From an uncultured Ilumatobacter sp. (GTDB lineage: Bacteria > Actinomycetota > Acidimicrobiia > Acidimicrobiales > Ilumatobacteraceae), in NCBI GenBank assembly GCA_938044705.1, contig CALIOL010000260.1, positions 1-43,373 on the forward strand: a DNA stretch of 43,373 nucleotides, given 5' to 3'. The position numbers were made by a program, and so were the translations under genes. Below are positions 1 to 6,913 of the stretch, one piece after another (positions within the stretch are counted from its first letter, which is position 1; every line of letters begins with the position of its first letter). The notes under the pieces were generated by a model. It made no database searches. It had not been told where the DNA came from and saw only the letters and a list, made by a program, of their open reading frames with translations.

Positions 1-357
1 CTCTCGGGGTTGCTCGGGATCGGCGGTGGCGTGGTGATGGTCCCCGCGATGGTCGTACTGTTCGGCGAGATTCCCGTGGTCGCCAAAGGCACGTCGGTGG
101 CGGTGATCGTGCCGTCGGCCCTCGTTGGAACGCTGCGCAACAGGAAGCACCAAAATGCTGACATCCCCGTCGCGCTTGCGATCGGGTGCGCCGGGATCAT
201 CAGTGCGATCATCGGCAGCTTGATCTCCGACTCGATCGATGACACGGTTTCGAACGTGATGTTCGCGGTCCTCCTCCTCATCGTCGCGGCCATCCAAGCC
301 AACACCCTGCGCTCCCCCGCTCCGAGCATCGCTGGCGAGCCGCCGGCCGCCGAGTGA
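1..357 (+). CDS. TauE/SafE family anion/sulfite permease, C-terminal part
   Basis: The reading frame is open from base 1, so the N-terminal half lies outside the window; about 118 C-terminal residues are present. They contain a GIGGGVVMVPAM stretch, which matches the repeated Gly-rich motif of TauE/SafE (DUF81) permeases, followed by alternating hydrophobic segments (an Ala/Ile-rich span near residues 55-80 and an LLLIVAAI span near residue 97) and a short polar tail. Members are inner-membrane proteins linked to export or uptake of sulfite, sulfoacetate or other organic anions; the substrate here cannot be read from the sequence. The stop lies 11 bp before the next gene, so it probably heads a three-gene operon with the two oxidoreductases. 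Confidence 0.75.
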   Translation, partial: LSGLLGIGGGVVMVPAMVVLFGEIPVVAKGTSVAVIVPSALVGTLRNRKHQNADIPVALAIGCAGIISAIIGSLISDSIDDTVSNVMFAVLLLIVAAIQANTLRSPAPSIAGEPPAAE

Positions 358-368
358 GGACCTGATCC

Positions 369-959
369 ATGCGTGCCGCAGTCATCCTGGCTCACCCCAA
401 CGAGGACAGTTTCTCCCACGAGCTCGCCCGCCGTGCAGTGGCCGGTCTCACCGCTGCCGGCCACGACGCCGAGCTGGTCGATCTTGCCGCCATCGACTTC
501 AGAGCTGCGATGTCGCCCGAGGAACGAGCTGCCTACCACGGCGATCAGCCCGTGCTCGACCCACTCGTCCACACCCAGGTCGACCTCGTCCGATCGGCTG
601 AAGCGCTCGTCTTCGTCTATCCCACCTGGTGGAGTGGCCTTCCGGCGCTACTCAAAGGCTGGCTCGAGCGAGTCATGGTCCCTGGCGTCGGATTCCGCTT
701 CGACGAACGCACGGGCAAGATCCGTCCCGGCCTCACCAACATTCGCCACCTCGTCGGCATCTCCACCTATGGCTCGCCGAAGTGGTACGTGAAGGCAATC
801 AACGACAACGGCCGTCGAACCCTGATGCGCGCGCTGCGCCTGTCGTGCGGCTTTCGCACATCGCGGCACTGGCTCGGTTTCTATGCGATCGACAGCGCCG
901 ACGACCACGCACGCCGCGAGTTCGCCAGCCGAGTAGAACGGGCGATGGCCGAGCTGTGA
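369..959 (+). CDS. Flavodoxin-fold NAD(P)H dehydrogenase (quinone)-type oxidoreductase
   Basis: This 196-residue protein starts with a beta strand and FMN-loop region (MRAAVILAHPNEDSFSHELA) typical of the NQO1/KefF/MdaB family of flavin-dependent NAD(P)H oxidoreductases. The family signature FVYPTWWSGLPALLKGWLER lies near residues 79-98, and a GSPKWY turn near 136-141 matches the second flavin-contacting loop. Such soluble enzymes transfer two electrons from NAD(P)H to quinones or other acceptors. The ATG at 369 is 11 bp after the permease stop, and the stop overlaps the GTG start of the next gene, a paralogue, so translation is probably coupled. The physiological acceptor is unknown; a role with the upstream permease is only inferred. 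Confidence 0.85.
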   Translation: MRAAVILAHPNEDSFSHELARRAVAGLTAAGHDAELVDLAAIDFRAAMSPEERAAYHGDQPVLDPLVHTQVDLVRSAEALVFVYPTWWSGLPALLKGWLERVMVPGVGFRFDERTGKIRPGLTNIRHLVGISTYGSPKWYVKAINDNGRRTLMRALRLSCGFRTSRHWLGFYAIDSADDHARREFASRVERAMAEL

Positions 960-1567
960 GCCGCAACCAGCGTCGCCGCAACGTGCTCGTCGTGCATTGC
1001 CACCCCTTACCCGATGGCTTCATCCCTGCCGCCCTCGCGCAGGTTCGGAATGGACTGGCCGACAGCAATGCTGATGTCCGACTCCACGATCTCTATGCAG
1101 AGGGCTTCATGCCGGAGCTCTCAGCAGAGGAGCACCGCTGCCACGTCGATCCCGGCGTCACAGAGGAGCTCCGAGAACACGCAGAGGACCTGCAATGGTG
1201 CGACACGCTGCTCTTCGTGTACCCCACGTGGTGGTCCGGGCAGCCTGCGATGCTCAAGGGCTGGATCGATCGGGTGTGGGCCTCCGGGGTCGCGTGGGAA
1301 CTGCCAGAGGGCGCTGATCGGCTCCGTCCGAAGCTTCGCAACGTCAGGCAGATCATCGCGGTCACCTCGCACGGTTCGCCGAAGCACCTGAACATCTTGC
1401 AGGGCGAGGGCGGCAAGCGAACGCTCTTCCGCAGCTTGCGCACCATGTGCCACCCGCGGACCCGCACTCATTGGGTCGCTTACTACGGCATCGACGCCGA
1501 GGACGTCGAGCGCCAGGATGAGTTCCTCGCCGCTCTGAGCGGCCGGATCGCCCGCCTCACCCGCTGA
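956..1567 (+). CDS. Second flavodoxin-fold NAD(P)H oxidoreductase, tandem paralogue
   Basis: The start is set at GTG 956, which overlaps the upstream stop (GTGA); the open frame continues further upstream, but that part lies inside the previous gene and does not resemble the family. The 203-residue product has the same plan as its neighbour: an NVLVVHCHPLPDGF N-terminal strand and loop, FVYPTWWSGQPAMLKGWIDR near residues 84-103, GSPKHL, and a matching C-terminal pattern (RTLFRSLRTMC, HW..YYGID). The shared blocks indicate a local duplication followed by divergence. Predicted activity is FMN/FAD-dependent NAD(P)H oxidation. The two proteins could form a heterodimer, since the family is usually dimeric, but that is inference. 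Confidence 0.82.
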   Translation: MSRNQRRRNVLVVHCHPLPDGFIPAALAQVRNGLADSNADVRLHDLYAEGFMPELSAEEHRCHVDPGVTEELREHAEDLQWCDTLLFVYPTWWSGQPAMLKGWIDRVWASGVAWELPEGADRLRPKLRNVRQIIAVTSHGSPKHLNILQGEGGKRTLFRSLRTMCHPRTRTHWVAYYGIDAEDVERQDEFLAALSGRIARLTR

Positions 1568-1572
1568 CTGAC

Positions 1573-2481
1573 CTAGTTGCTGCGGTCAGCAATGGCCACG
1601 GCGATCTGCGCAGCGACTCCTGCGTTGTTCTCTGCCAATGCGAGGTTCGCTGGAATGCTGCGGCCCTCGGTCGCCTGACCGATTCGATCGAGCACGAACG
1701 GAGTGATCGCAGCCCCCGTGATCCCGGCGGAGTCGCACTCGGACAGGGCGTCGTCGAGGACCTCGTCCAGGTGAGTTGCATCGAGTTCGTCCGCTTCGGG
1801 GATCGGAACGGTCACGAGGAGTCCCGATGACGCTCGTAGAAGACTGGCGAACGCCGACGCCACCTCCTCGGCCACTTCGACGCGGTGCGTGACCGCCAGG
1901 CCCGAGGACCGGGTGTAGAAGGCGGGGAACCAGTCGTGCTGCCAACCGAGCACGGGCACGCCTGCAGTCTCCAGGTACTCGAGTGTTCTCGGGAGGTCGA
2001 GAAATGCCTTCGCACCCGCAGACACCGCAACGACGCGATGATTGGCGAGGGCATCGAGGTCTGCCGAGACGTCGCCGGTCTGTTCCGCGCCTCGATGCAC
2101 GCCACCGAGACCACCTGTCGCAAAGACCGAGATGCCGGCTGCCGCAGCGATCGCTACGGACGCGGAGACGGTCGTCGCGGCGAATTCCCACTGCTGTGCG
2201 ACGGCAATCGGGACGTCGCGCTCAGCGGCCTTCCGTGCTGCGCCCAGGATGCGATGGTGCTCCGACGTTTCTAGGCCAACCCGGACGACACCTTCGAGGA
2301 CGGCGGTCACCGCCGGCACCGCACCGTGTGCACGGATCGCTGCGATGCAACGATCGAGTGCTTCGCCGTTCGCTGGTGCCGGCAACCCGAGGTTCGAGTA
2401 GATCGTCGACTCCATCGCAACGACCGGGAGCCCGGCTGCGAGCGCATCGGAAACCTCTGGAGAGCACGTCACGTCGGGCAC
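1573..2481 (-). CDS. psuG: Pseudouridine-5'-phosphate glycosidase
   Basis: The 302-residue product matches PsuG in length and motifs: VVAMESTIYSNLGLPAP near residues 20-36, VTAVLEGVVRVG, SVFATGGLGGVHRGA near 118-132, VVAVSAGAKAFLDL, and a C-terminal NLALAENNAGVAAQIA. PsuG reversibly splits pseudouridine 5'-phosphate into ribose 5-phosphate and uracil, which allows salvage of pseudouridine from RNA turnover. The start is GTG 2481 with a TACGAT hexamer 8 nt upstream. The partner kinase PsuK (PfkB family) is not adjacent: the neighbours are rskA upstream and a convergent oxidoreductase gene downstream. A bifunctional or distant kinase may exist outside the window. Assignment is strong from sequence; biological use is inferred. 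Confidence 0.9.
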   Translation of the reverse strand: MPDVTCSPEVSDALAAGLPVVAMESTIYSNLGLPAPANGEALDRCIAAIRAHGAVPAVTAVLEGVVRVGLETSEHHRILGAARKAAERDVPIAVAQQWEFAATTVSASVAIAAAAGISVFATGGLGGVHRGAEQTGDVSADLDALANHRVVAVSAGAKAFLDLPRTLEYLETAGVPVLGWQHDWFPAFYTRSSGLAVTHRVEVAEEVASAFASLLRASSGLLVTVPIPEADELDATHLDEVLDDALSECDSAGITGAAITPFVLDRIGQATEGRSIPANLALAENNAGVAAQIAVAIADRSN

Positions 2482-2489
2482 GTGAAGTG

Positions 2490-2495
2490 ATCGTA
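2490..2495 (-). promoter_or_regulatory. Putative -10 hexamer of psuG (TACGAT)
   Basis: On the minus strand TACGAT lies 8 nt before the GTG start at 2481. There is no Shine-Dalgarno-like sequence between it and the start, which suggests a leaderless or almost leaderless transcript. No clear -35 is visible. Confidence 0.4.
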
Positions 2496-2516
2496 TTGGG
2501 GTCGGCTACCGCTGCG

Positions 2517-3329
2517 TCAGGAGAATTCGCCGACGAATGCTCCCACCGAGTTCCCGTCGCTGATGACGCCAGGCGACTGCTCGATCGTGATCGCCAGCGC
2601 CGCCACTTCTCCTTCGACCGTGAAGGTCTCCAGTTCCGGGTTGCGTCCGAGGATGCCGAGCGACACGACGTCGCCGGTCGAACCGAGCACGCCCCACAGC
2701 TGATACGTCTCGTCCGATGCCAACCGCGGGAGCGATGCAGCATCGAGGTAGCCGTGCCCGTCCTGATCGATGACGCCGAATGCAGACTCCGTGACGCCGT
2801 CCGCAACCAGCTCGGTCTGCACCGAGTCGCGATCGTCCATCGCCTGTTCGTACGCCTCGGCAATGGGATCGTTCGTTCCCATGTCTTGCGCGCCGATCAC
2901 CACGACGGTGCCCGCAACCGCAAGCGCGGCCACAGCAGCGGCGCCCAGCATCCATCCAGCGATGCTCCCACGTCGCTCCCGACGTGCTCGTGCGTCAGCG
3001 ATGGGCGTCACCACGCCGTCCGCCGGAGTGGACGGTTCCACACCGAGGACTCTCGCAAGCTCGGGGCCCGGTTCCGGGGCATCCGCTTCGATTTCCGCGG
3101 TGATCTTCGACCACAGATCATCCGGAGCGTCCATGCCCGTGAAGGCCAGCATCGTTGCGACTTCTCGGTGCGCTTGCACCTCGTCGGCGGCTCGAGGATT
3201 CACACGAAGGTAGTCCTCGATTCGGCGTCGCTCGAGTCCGTCGACTGCGTCGAGGGCATAGGCGCCGAGCGCTTCGTCCAACTCGTAGGTGTCGTTGTCG
3301 CCCATGGAGGTTCCGTTCTCGTTCGTCAT
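2517..3329 (-). CDS. rskA: Anti-sigma-K factor, RskA family
   Basis: The 270-residue protein has a short cytoplasmic N-terminal anti-sigma region (ELDEALGAYALDAVDGLERR near residues 16-35), one transmembrane helix near 125-146 (MLGAAAVAALAVAGTVVVIG), and an extracytoplasmic C-terminal RskA domain with YQLWGVLGSTGDVVSLGIL near 206-224. No HxxxCxxC zinc motif is seen, as expected for RskA rather than ZAS-type anti-sigmas. RskA binds SigK at the membrane and releases it after regulated proteolysis. The start ATG overlaps the sigK stop (ATGA), so the two are translationally coupled. An internal ATG at 3305 is a less likely start. The signal sensed is not evident. Confidence 0.85.
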   Translation of the reverse strand: MTNENGTSMGDNDTYELDEALGAYALDAVDGLERRRIEDYLRVNPRAADEVQAHREVATMLAFTGMDAPDDLWSKITAEIEADAPEPGPELARVLGVEPSTPADGVVTPIADARARRERRGSIAGWMLGAAAVAALAVAGTVVVIGAQDMGTNDPIAEAYEQAMDDRDSVQTELVADGVTESAFGVIDQDGHGYLDAASLPRLASDETYQLWGVLGSTGDVVSLGILGRNPELETFTVEGEVAALAITIEQSPGVISDGNSVGAFVGEFS

Positions 3330-3907
3330 GCGTCTGCCCCCATCGAGACTCCGCTTCGCAGCAGCTCACTTCGCAGCTTCTTCAGGCCACTTCGGATTCG
3401 GCTCTTCACGGTGCCTTCGGCGTCACCGAGTTCCGTGGCGACCTCGCGGTAGGTCATCCCTCCGAAGTAGGCCAGCTCGATTGCCGCTCGCTCGCCGTCG
3501 TGGAGCACGTGCATCGCATCACGCACGTGACTTGCCAGAGCGAGGTCCCACACCTCGTGGGCAACGTCATAGCCGGCCTCTGCGGTCTGAAAGGCTTCGC
3601 GTTCTTCGCGGCGTCGACGTGAAACATCCGAGCGGATCAGGTCGACTGCTCGACCGTGCGCATTCGCCAGCAGGAAGCTGCGCAGCGTTCCGCGGTCGGG
3701 GTCGAACCTGGTTGGCTCATTCCACAACCGGACGAACACCTCTTGCACGATCTCTTCAGCACGCGCATGGTCGGTGAGCAACCGCTTCGCCAAGCCGAAC
3801 ACCGCCCCGGCATGGCGTCGATACGCCTCAGCCAGGGCGTCCTGGCTGAACCGACCGATCCACACGACGAGCGTTGCATCGGATGCACTCTCGAGTTCTC
3901 GCTTCAT
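3326..3907 (-). CDS. sigK: ECF RNA polymerase sigma factor, SigK-like
   Basis: The 193-residue product has a sigma-70 region 2 (AEAYRRHAGAVFGLAKRLL, then AEEIVQEVFVRLWNEP near residues 51-66) and a region 4 helix-turn-helix (IELAYFGGMTYREVATEL and GTVKSRIRSGLKKLR near 140-180). Its overlap with an RskA-type gene identifies it as a SigK-like ECF factor that redirects RNA polymerase to its own promoter class. I chose ATG 3907 (MKRELESASD) rather than the longer frame reaching 4015, because the longer form would run through the promoter and overlap the upstream gene. A CCATCC/CCGAAC pair lies just upstream, so the operon probably autoregulates. Confidence 0.88.
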   Translation of the reverse strand: MKRELESASDATLVVWIGRFSQDALAEAYRRHAGAVFGLAKRLLTDHARAEEIVQEVFVRLWNEPTRFDPDRGTLRSFLLANAHGRAVDLIRSDVSRRRREEREAFQTAEAGYDVAHEVWDLALASHVRDAMHVLHDGERAAIELAYFGGMTYREVATELGDAEGTVKSRIRSGLKKLRSELLRSGVSMGADA

Positions 3908-3915
3908 TGATACAT

Positions 3916-3943
3916 GTTCGGATCTCGGTACTGAGGTGGATGG
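3916..3943 (-). promoter_or_regulatory. SigK-like autoregulatory promoter
   Basis: On the minus strand CCATCC (3943-3938) and CCGAAC (3921-3916) are separated by 16 bp. This closely resembles the mycobacterial SigK promoter motif (CCATCC ... CCGAAT, from memory). The -10 ends 8 nt before the sigK ATG at 3907, so transcription should start at or next to the start codon, giving a leaderless mRNA. Autoregulation is inferred. Confidence 0.65.
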
Positions 3944-3987
3944 AACTTTTCGAAAAAGAAATGTCAGCGACCGGTGCTCGGGCCGTT

Positions 3988-5259
3988 TCAGCTCCGAACG
4001 AACCGTGTCACGCACTCGACGTGCGGAGTCTGTGGGAACAGGTCGAGGACTTCGACGGACTCCATGCGATAGCCGGCTTCTGCGAGCAGCCGGGCATCTC
4101 GTGCGAGCGAAACCGGGTCGCAGCTCACGAGCACCAGGACGGGAGCATTCATGCGCACCACCGCAGCAACGCCGGGCTTCGCAAGGCCCGGCCGAGCAGG
4201 GTCAGCCACGACGACATCGATGGGATCGAAATCCTCGCCCGGCGCCCAATCCCCAACGTCGCTGCGAACGATCTCGACACTCTTCTGCCCCTGCCTGGCG
4301 CGGTGCTTCAGATTCTCTCGCGCATCGAAGCAGGACGACCGAGCCGATTCGATGAGGGTGACCCGTCGCACCTCGCGCATGGCCGTCGCGGCGAAGAGGC
4401 CCACGCCGCCGTAGGCGTCGACGGCGTGATCAGCCGAGGACAACTCGGGGCTCGCTCGTCGCACGGCGTCGACCAGCAGCTCGGCAGCCGCCGGGCCCGA
4501 TTGGAAAAACGACGGCGCTGACACCTGCAGGTTCACGCCTGCGACCTGTTCGACGAGGAACGCCCGGTCGCCGATGTGCACCTCATCGGGCAGTCCGCTC
4601 ACCGACTGTCCCGCAGGTGCGTTCGACCTGCGCTTCTCGTTGCGACGCTTGCGGTCTTCTGGACGTGTCCACCGGGCCGTGACGCCGTTCGTCGCATCGG
4701 ACGTGCGCAACGTGAGCTCGACACCCGGCGCGACGGAGATCTCGCGCAGCACGCTCGACAAATTCTCATGGGCGACCTGACAGTGGTCGATCGCCACGAC
4801 CTCGTCGCTGCGTTCTTCTCGAAAGCCGACGCCGCCGCCCGGCATACCGACGAGGCGAATCGTCGTGCGATATCCGTACGGCCCCACCGAGTCACCGACT
4901 CGAACGACCTGTTCGACGTTGTCTTCGTCGAAGCGTCCGATGCGCCGAAGCGACTCGGCCACGATCTCGACCTTGGCCGCAAACTGCGCATCGACGTCGA
5001 AGTGCATCCAGCCGCAGCCACCGCAGCCTTCTCGACGGTGTGGGCACGTCGGCACCACACGAGCGGGTGAGGGTTCGAGTACCTCGACGGCGGTGGCCTT
5101 GACGAAGTCTTTACGATCGTTGCGAACCTCCGCCTCCACTTCCTCGTCCGGCAACGCGCCGGTCACGAACGCCACGCGTCCATCGTCGAGACGTGCCATG
5201 GCGTCGCCGCCCGCCACCATCCGTTCGGCGCGCAGGGTCAACGGTTCGGTCGAGGGCAT
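3988..5259 (-). CDS. RlmD/TrmA-type RNA (uracil-5-)-methyltransferase
   Basis: The 423-residue protein begins with a TRAM-like RNA-binding beta barrel (residues 1-60, LTLRAERMVAGGDAMARLDD), followed by a Cys cluster CPHRREGCGGCGW near residues 72-84 that together with a later Cys can hold a 4Fe-4S cluster. The C-terminal half is a Rossmann SAM domain with DAYGGVGLFAATAM near 278-291, DPARPG near 352, and catalytic VLVSCDP near 373-379. Family members make 5-methyluridine in 23S rRNA or tRNA. Which uridine is modified cannot be decided from sequence, so no symbol is given. It is monocistronic, divergent from the 66-aa protein gene, with a TACGCT hexamer 6 nt before the ATG. Confidence 0.85.
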   Translation of the reverse strand: MPSTEPLTLRAERMVAGGDAMARLDDGRVAFVTGALPDEEVEAEVRNDRKDFVKATAVEVLEPSPARVVPTCPHRREGCGGCGWMHFDVDAQFAAKVEIVAESLRRIGRFDEDNVEQVVRVGDSVGPYGYRTTIRLVGMPGGGVGFREERSDEVVAIDHCQVAHENLSSVLREISVAPGVELTLRTSDATNGVTARWTRPEDRKRRNEKRRSNAPAGQSVSGLPDEVHIGDRAFLVEQVAGVNLQVSAPSFFQSGPAAAELLVDAVRRASPELSSADHAVDAYGGVGLFAATAMREVRRVTLIESARSSCFDARENLKHRARQGQKSVEIVRSDVGDWAPGEDFDPIDVVVADPARPGLAKPGVAAVVRMNAPVLVLVSCDPVSLARDARLLAEAGYRMESVEVLDLFPQTPHVECVTRFVRS

Positions 5260-5265
5260 GTCGCC

Positions 5266-5271
5266 AGCGTA
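5266..5271 (-). promoter_or_regulatory. Putative leaderless -10 (TACGCT) of the uracil methyltransferase gene
   Basis: Minus-strand TACGCT lies exactly 6 nt before the ATG at 5259, leaving no room for a ribosome binding site. No convincing -35 was seen. Confidence 0.5.
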
Positions 5272-5281
5272 CGGATCGTGT

Positions 5282-5287
5282 CAGAAT
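5282..5287 (+). promoter_or_regulatory. Possible -10 (CAGAAT) of the 66-aa protein gene
   Basis: CAGAAT sits 6 nt before the ATG at 5294, the same geometry as the divergent TACGCT element 11 bp away. The first base departs from TANNNT, so this is tentative. Confidence 0.3.
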
Positions 5288-5293
5288 CTCACC

Positions 5294-5494
5294 ATGGCCG
5301 AGCCTGAGCAGTGGTACTGGGACCTCGCGAAGAAGCGGGCGGTGCCCGCAGCTGAGCGAGGCAAAGGGGACAACACGCTCGGCCCGTACGACTCGCGGGC
5401 CGAAGCCGAGAACTGGCAGGCGAAGGTCGAGTCCCGCAACGACACCTGGGACGACGCCAACGACGACTGGAACGACGCTCCCGAAGACGACTGA
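5294..5494 (+). CDS. Small acidic SPOR-like actinobacterial protein
   Basis: A 66-residue protein from ATG 5294: an aromatic N-terminus (EQWYWDLAKKRAVPAAERGK), a central NTLGPYDSRAEAENWQAKV segment, and a strongly acidic tail (TWDDANDDWNDAPEDD). The 'WYWD...K..AVP..ERG.G.NTLGPY.SR.EAE.W' pattern resembles short actinobacterial proteins that databases tend to call SPOR-domain proteins, although no peptidoglycan-binding function is proven for them. There is no signal peptide or membrane segment, so it is probably cytoplasmic. The open frame extends further upstream, but that part is antisense to the methyltransferase gene. It lies 46 bp before rpe and may be co-transcribed with it. Confidence 0.75.
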   Translation: MAEPEQWYWDLAKKRAVPAAERGKGDNTLGPYDSRAEAENWQAKVESRNDTWDDANDDWNDAPEDD

Positions 5495-5540
5495 CCAGCC
5501 GTTTCGGCCAGCCGTACGCACTCGGTTAGCGTTCTCGGCG

Positions 5541-6224
5541 ATGAGCCGCCCCGTCATGATCTCCCCGTCGGTACTGCCTGCCGACTTCTCCAAACTCGGC
5601 GAAGAAGTCGCCGCGCTCGAAGCGGCCGGAGTGGACCTCATTCAATGGGACGTCATGGACGGCCAGTTCGTCCCGAATCTCACGTTCGGACCCGACGTGA
5701 TCAAGTCGGCGCGTCAGCACTGCTCGGTGCCCTTCGAGGCGCATCTGATGGTGTACACCCCCGACGTGATGGCCAAGGACTACGTCGACGCTGGTTGCAG
5801 CCGACTGATCGTCCACGCTGAAGCGTGCACCCACCTCCATCGCACCTGCGCCAACATCAACGAGCTCGGCGCAACCGCCGCGGTGGCGTTGAATCCGGCG
5901 ACGCCGGCGTCGGCGGTCGAGCACGTCCTCGACCTGATCGACATGGTGCTCGTGATGACCGTGAACCCGGGCTTCGGCGGGCAGGCGTACATCCCGACGA
6001 TGGAGCCCAAGATCACCGAGGTCCAGCGCATGCTGGAAGCTGCTGGACGAGCCAACGATGTCCACATCGAAGTCGACGGTGGCATCGGCCCGAACACCAT
6101 CGCAGGCGCGGCCGCGGCCGGTGCGAACGTGCTGATCGCAGGCAGTGCGCTGTATCGAGACCCCGAAGGCCTCGAGCATGCCGTCACCGACCTGCGCGCT
6201 CGGGCCGAAGCCGCACGCTCCTGA
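5541..6224 (+). CDS. rpe: Ribulose-phosphate 3-epimerase
   Basis: The 227-residue TIM-barrel enzyme carries all hallmark segments of Rpe: ISPSVLPADFSKL at residues 7-19 (catalytic Ser, substrate contacts), QWDVMDGQFVPNLTFG near 34-49 (metal-binding Asp and His-equivalent region), VPFEAHLMV with the metal-binding His near 68, VLVMTVNPGFGGQAYIP near 136-152, and IEVDGGIG near 176-183 with the second catalytic Asp. It interconverts ribulose 5-phosphate and xylulose 5-phosphate in the pentose phosphate pathway. ATG 5541 is chosen because the family begins at this point; a TAGCGT hexamer lies 8 nt upstream. It converges with the GNAT gene 21 bp downstream. Confidence 0.95.
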   Translation: MSRPVMISPSVLPADFSKLGEEVAALEAAGVDLIQWDVMDGQFVPNLTFGPDVIKSARQHCSVPFEAHLMVYTPDVMAKDYVDAGCSRLIVHAEACTHLHRTCANINELGATAAVALNPATPASAVEHVLDLIDMVLVMTVNPGFGGQAYIPTMEPKITEVQRMLEAAGRANDVHIEVDGGIGPNTIAGAAAAGANVLIAGSALYRDPEGLEHAVTDLRARAEAARS

Positions 6225-6245
6225 AGCTCAGCGCTCGCGGCCGGG

Positions 6246-6872
6246 TCACGCTGGCGGTCGCAGCATGCCCCACATGTGTGGGCCGACCTCGGTCGCCGGG
6301 TCCGCCCCGTACGAGGAGAAGCGGTGCGCATGCTCACCGGTCGGGATGTCGAACTCTGCATGCACCTCGAACCCGTGGCGACGGTAGTACGCGACGTTGA
6401 CCAGCGTTTCGGTCTCCAGGTGACACGGCAACCCTTCCGCGTCAGCGTCGGCAAACTTCCTCGCCATCAGCGCGGCGCCCAGGCCCTGGCGCTGCCAGTC
6501 GGGGTGCGTGGCGAGCAACTGGAGATACCAGTGCTCCTCCTTCGGCTCATTGGCCGACATGAGCGGCCCGATGATGCCAAACCGCTCGAGGAGGTCCGGG
6601 GCCGGCGGAGGATCCACCGCTTCGCCGTCGTCCGGTGCGCCGGGTCGACCGGGTTGGATCCACACTGCGAGTGCTGCGCAGTCGTCGGTGCACCACACTT
6701 CGTTGAAGTCGACCCAGCCGGCCATCGCAGTGCGCATCACCTCACCACCGGGCTGGAAGTACTCGTCGTCGTCCGGATAGAGCCAACGCATCACCGGGTC
6801 TTCACCGAAGGCGTGCACCGCGGTCACGCACAGTTGGGTCAAGTCGGCTCGAGTGGCTCGGCGCACACGCAT
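6246..6872 (-). CDS. GNAT family N-acetyltransferase
   Basis: From ATG 6872 the product is 208 residues. It starts with the GNAT strand-helix MRVRRATRADLTQLC and has a clear acetyl-CoA motif A (LLATHPDWQRQGLGAALMAR near residues 120-139) followed by a motif B segment (ETLVNVAYYRRHGFEVHAEF). A longer frame to 6926 would overlap the divergent kinase gene. The shorter start is supported by a TACGTT hexamer exactly 6 nt upstream. The enzyme should transfer an acetyl group from acetyl-CoA to an amine; the acceptor is unknown, and the central Pro-rich loop (residues 73-95) gives no clue. Cytoplasmic, apparently monocistronic. Confidence 0.85.
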   Translation of the reverse strand: MRVRRATRADLTQLCVTAVHAFGEDPVMRWLYPDDDEYFQPGGEVMRTAMAGWVDFNEVWCTDDCAALAVWIQPGRPGAPDDGEAVDPPPAPDLLERFGIIGPLMSANEPKEEHWYLQLLATHPDWQRQGLGAALMARKFADADAEGLPCHLETETLVNVAYYRRHGFEVHAEFDIPTGEHAHRFSSYGADPATEVGPHMWGMLRPPA

Positions 6873-6878
6873 GTCGGC

Positions 6879-6884
6879 AACGTA
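6879..6884 (-). promoter_or_regulatory. Putative leaderless -10 (TACGTT) of the GNAT gene
   Basis: Minus-strand TACGTT is 6 nt before the ATG at 6872. It decides between the two possible starts of the acetyltransferase. Confidence 0.5.
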
Positions 6885-6913
6885 GGGCGCCGGGGTGCAA
6901 GGATTCGACTCAG

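Noticed and set aside
1093-1471. Minus-strand frames overlapping the second oxidoreductase
   Set aside because: Antisense to a gene with clear family motifs; no independent support.
3908-4015. Longer SigK starting at 4015
   Set aside because: It would overlap the methyltransferase gene and translate through the -35/-10 pair; sigma region 2 begins only after residue 37 of that form.
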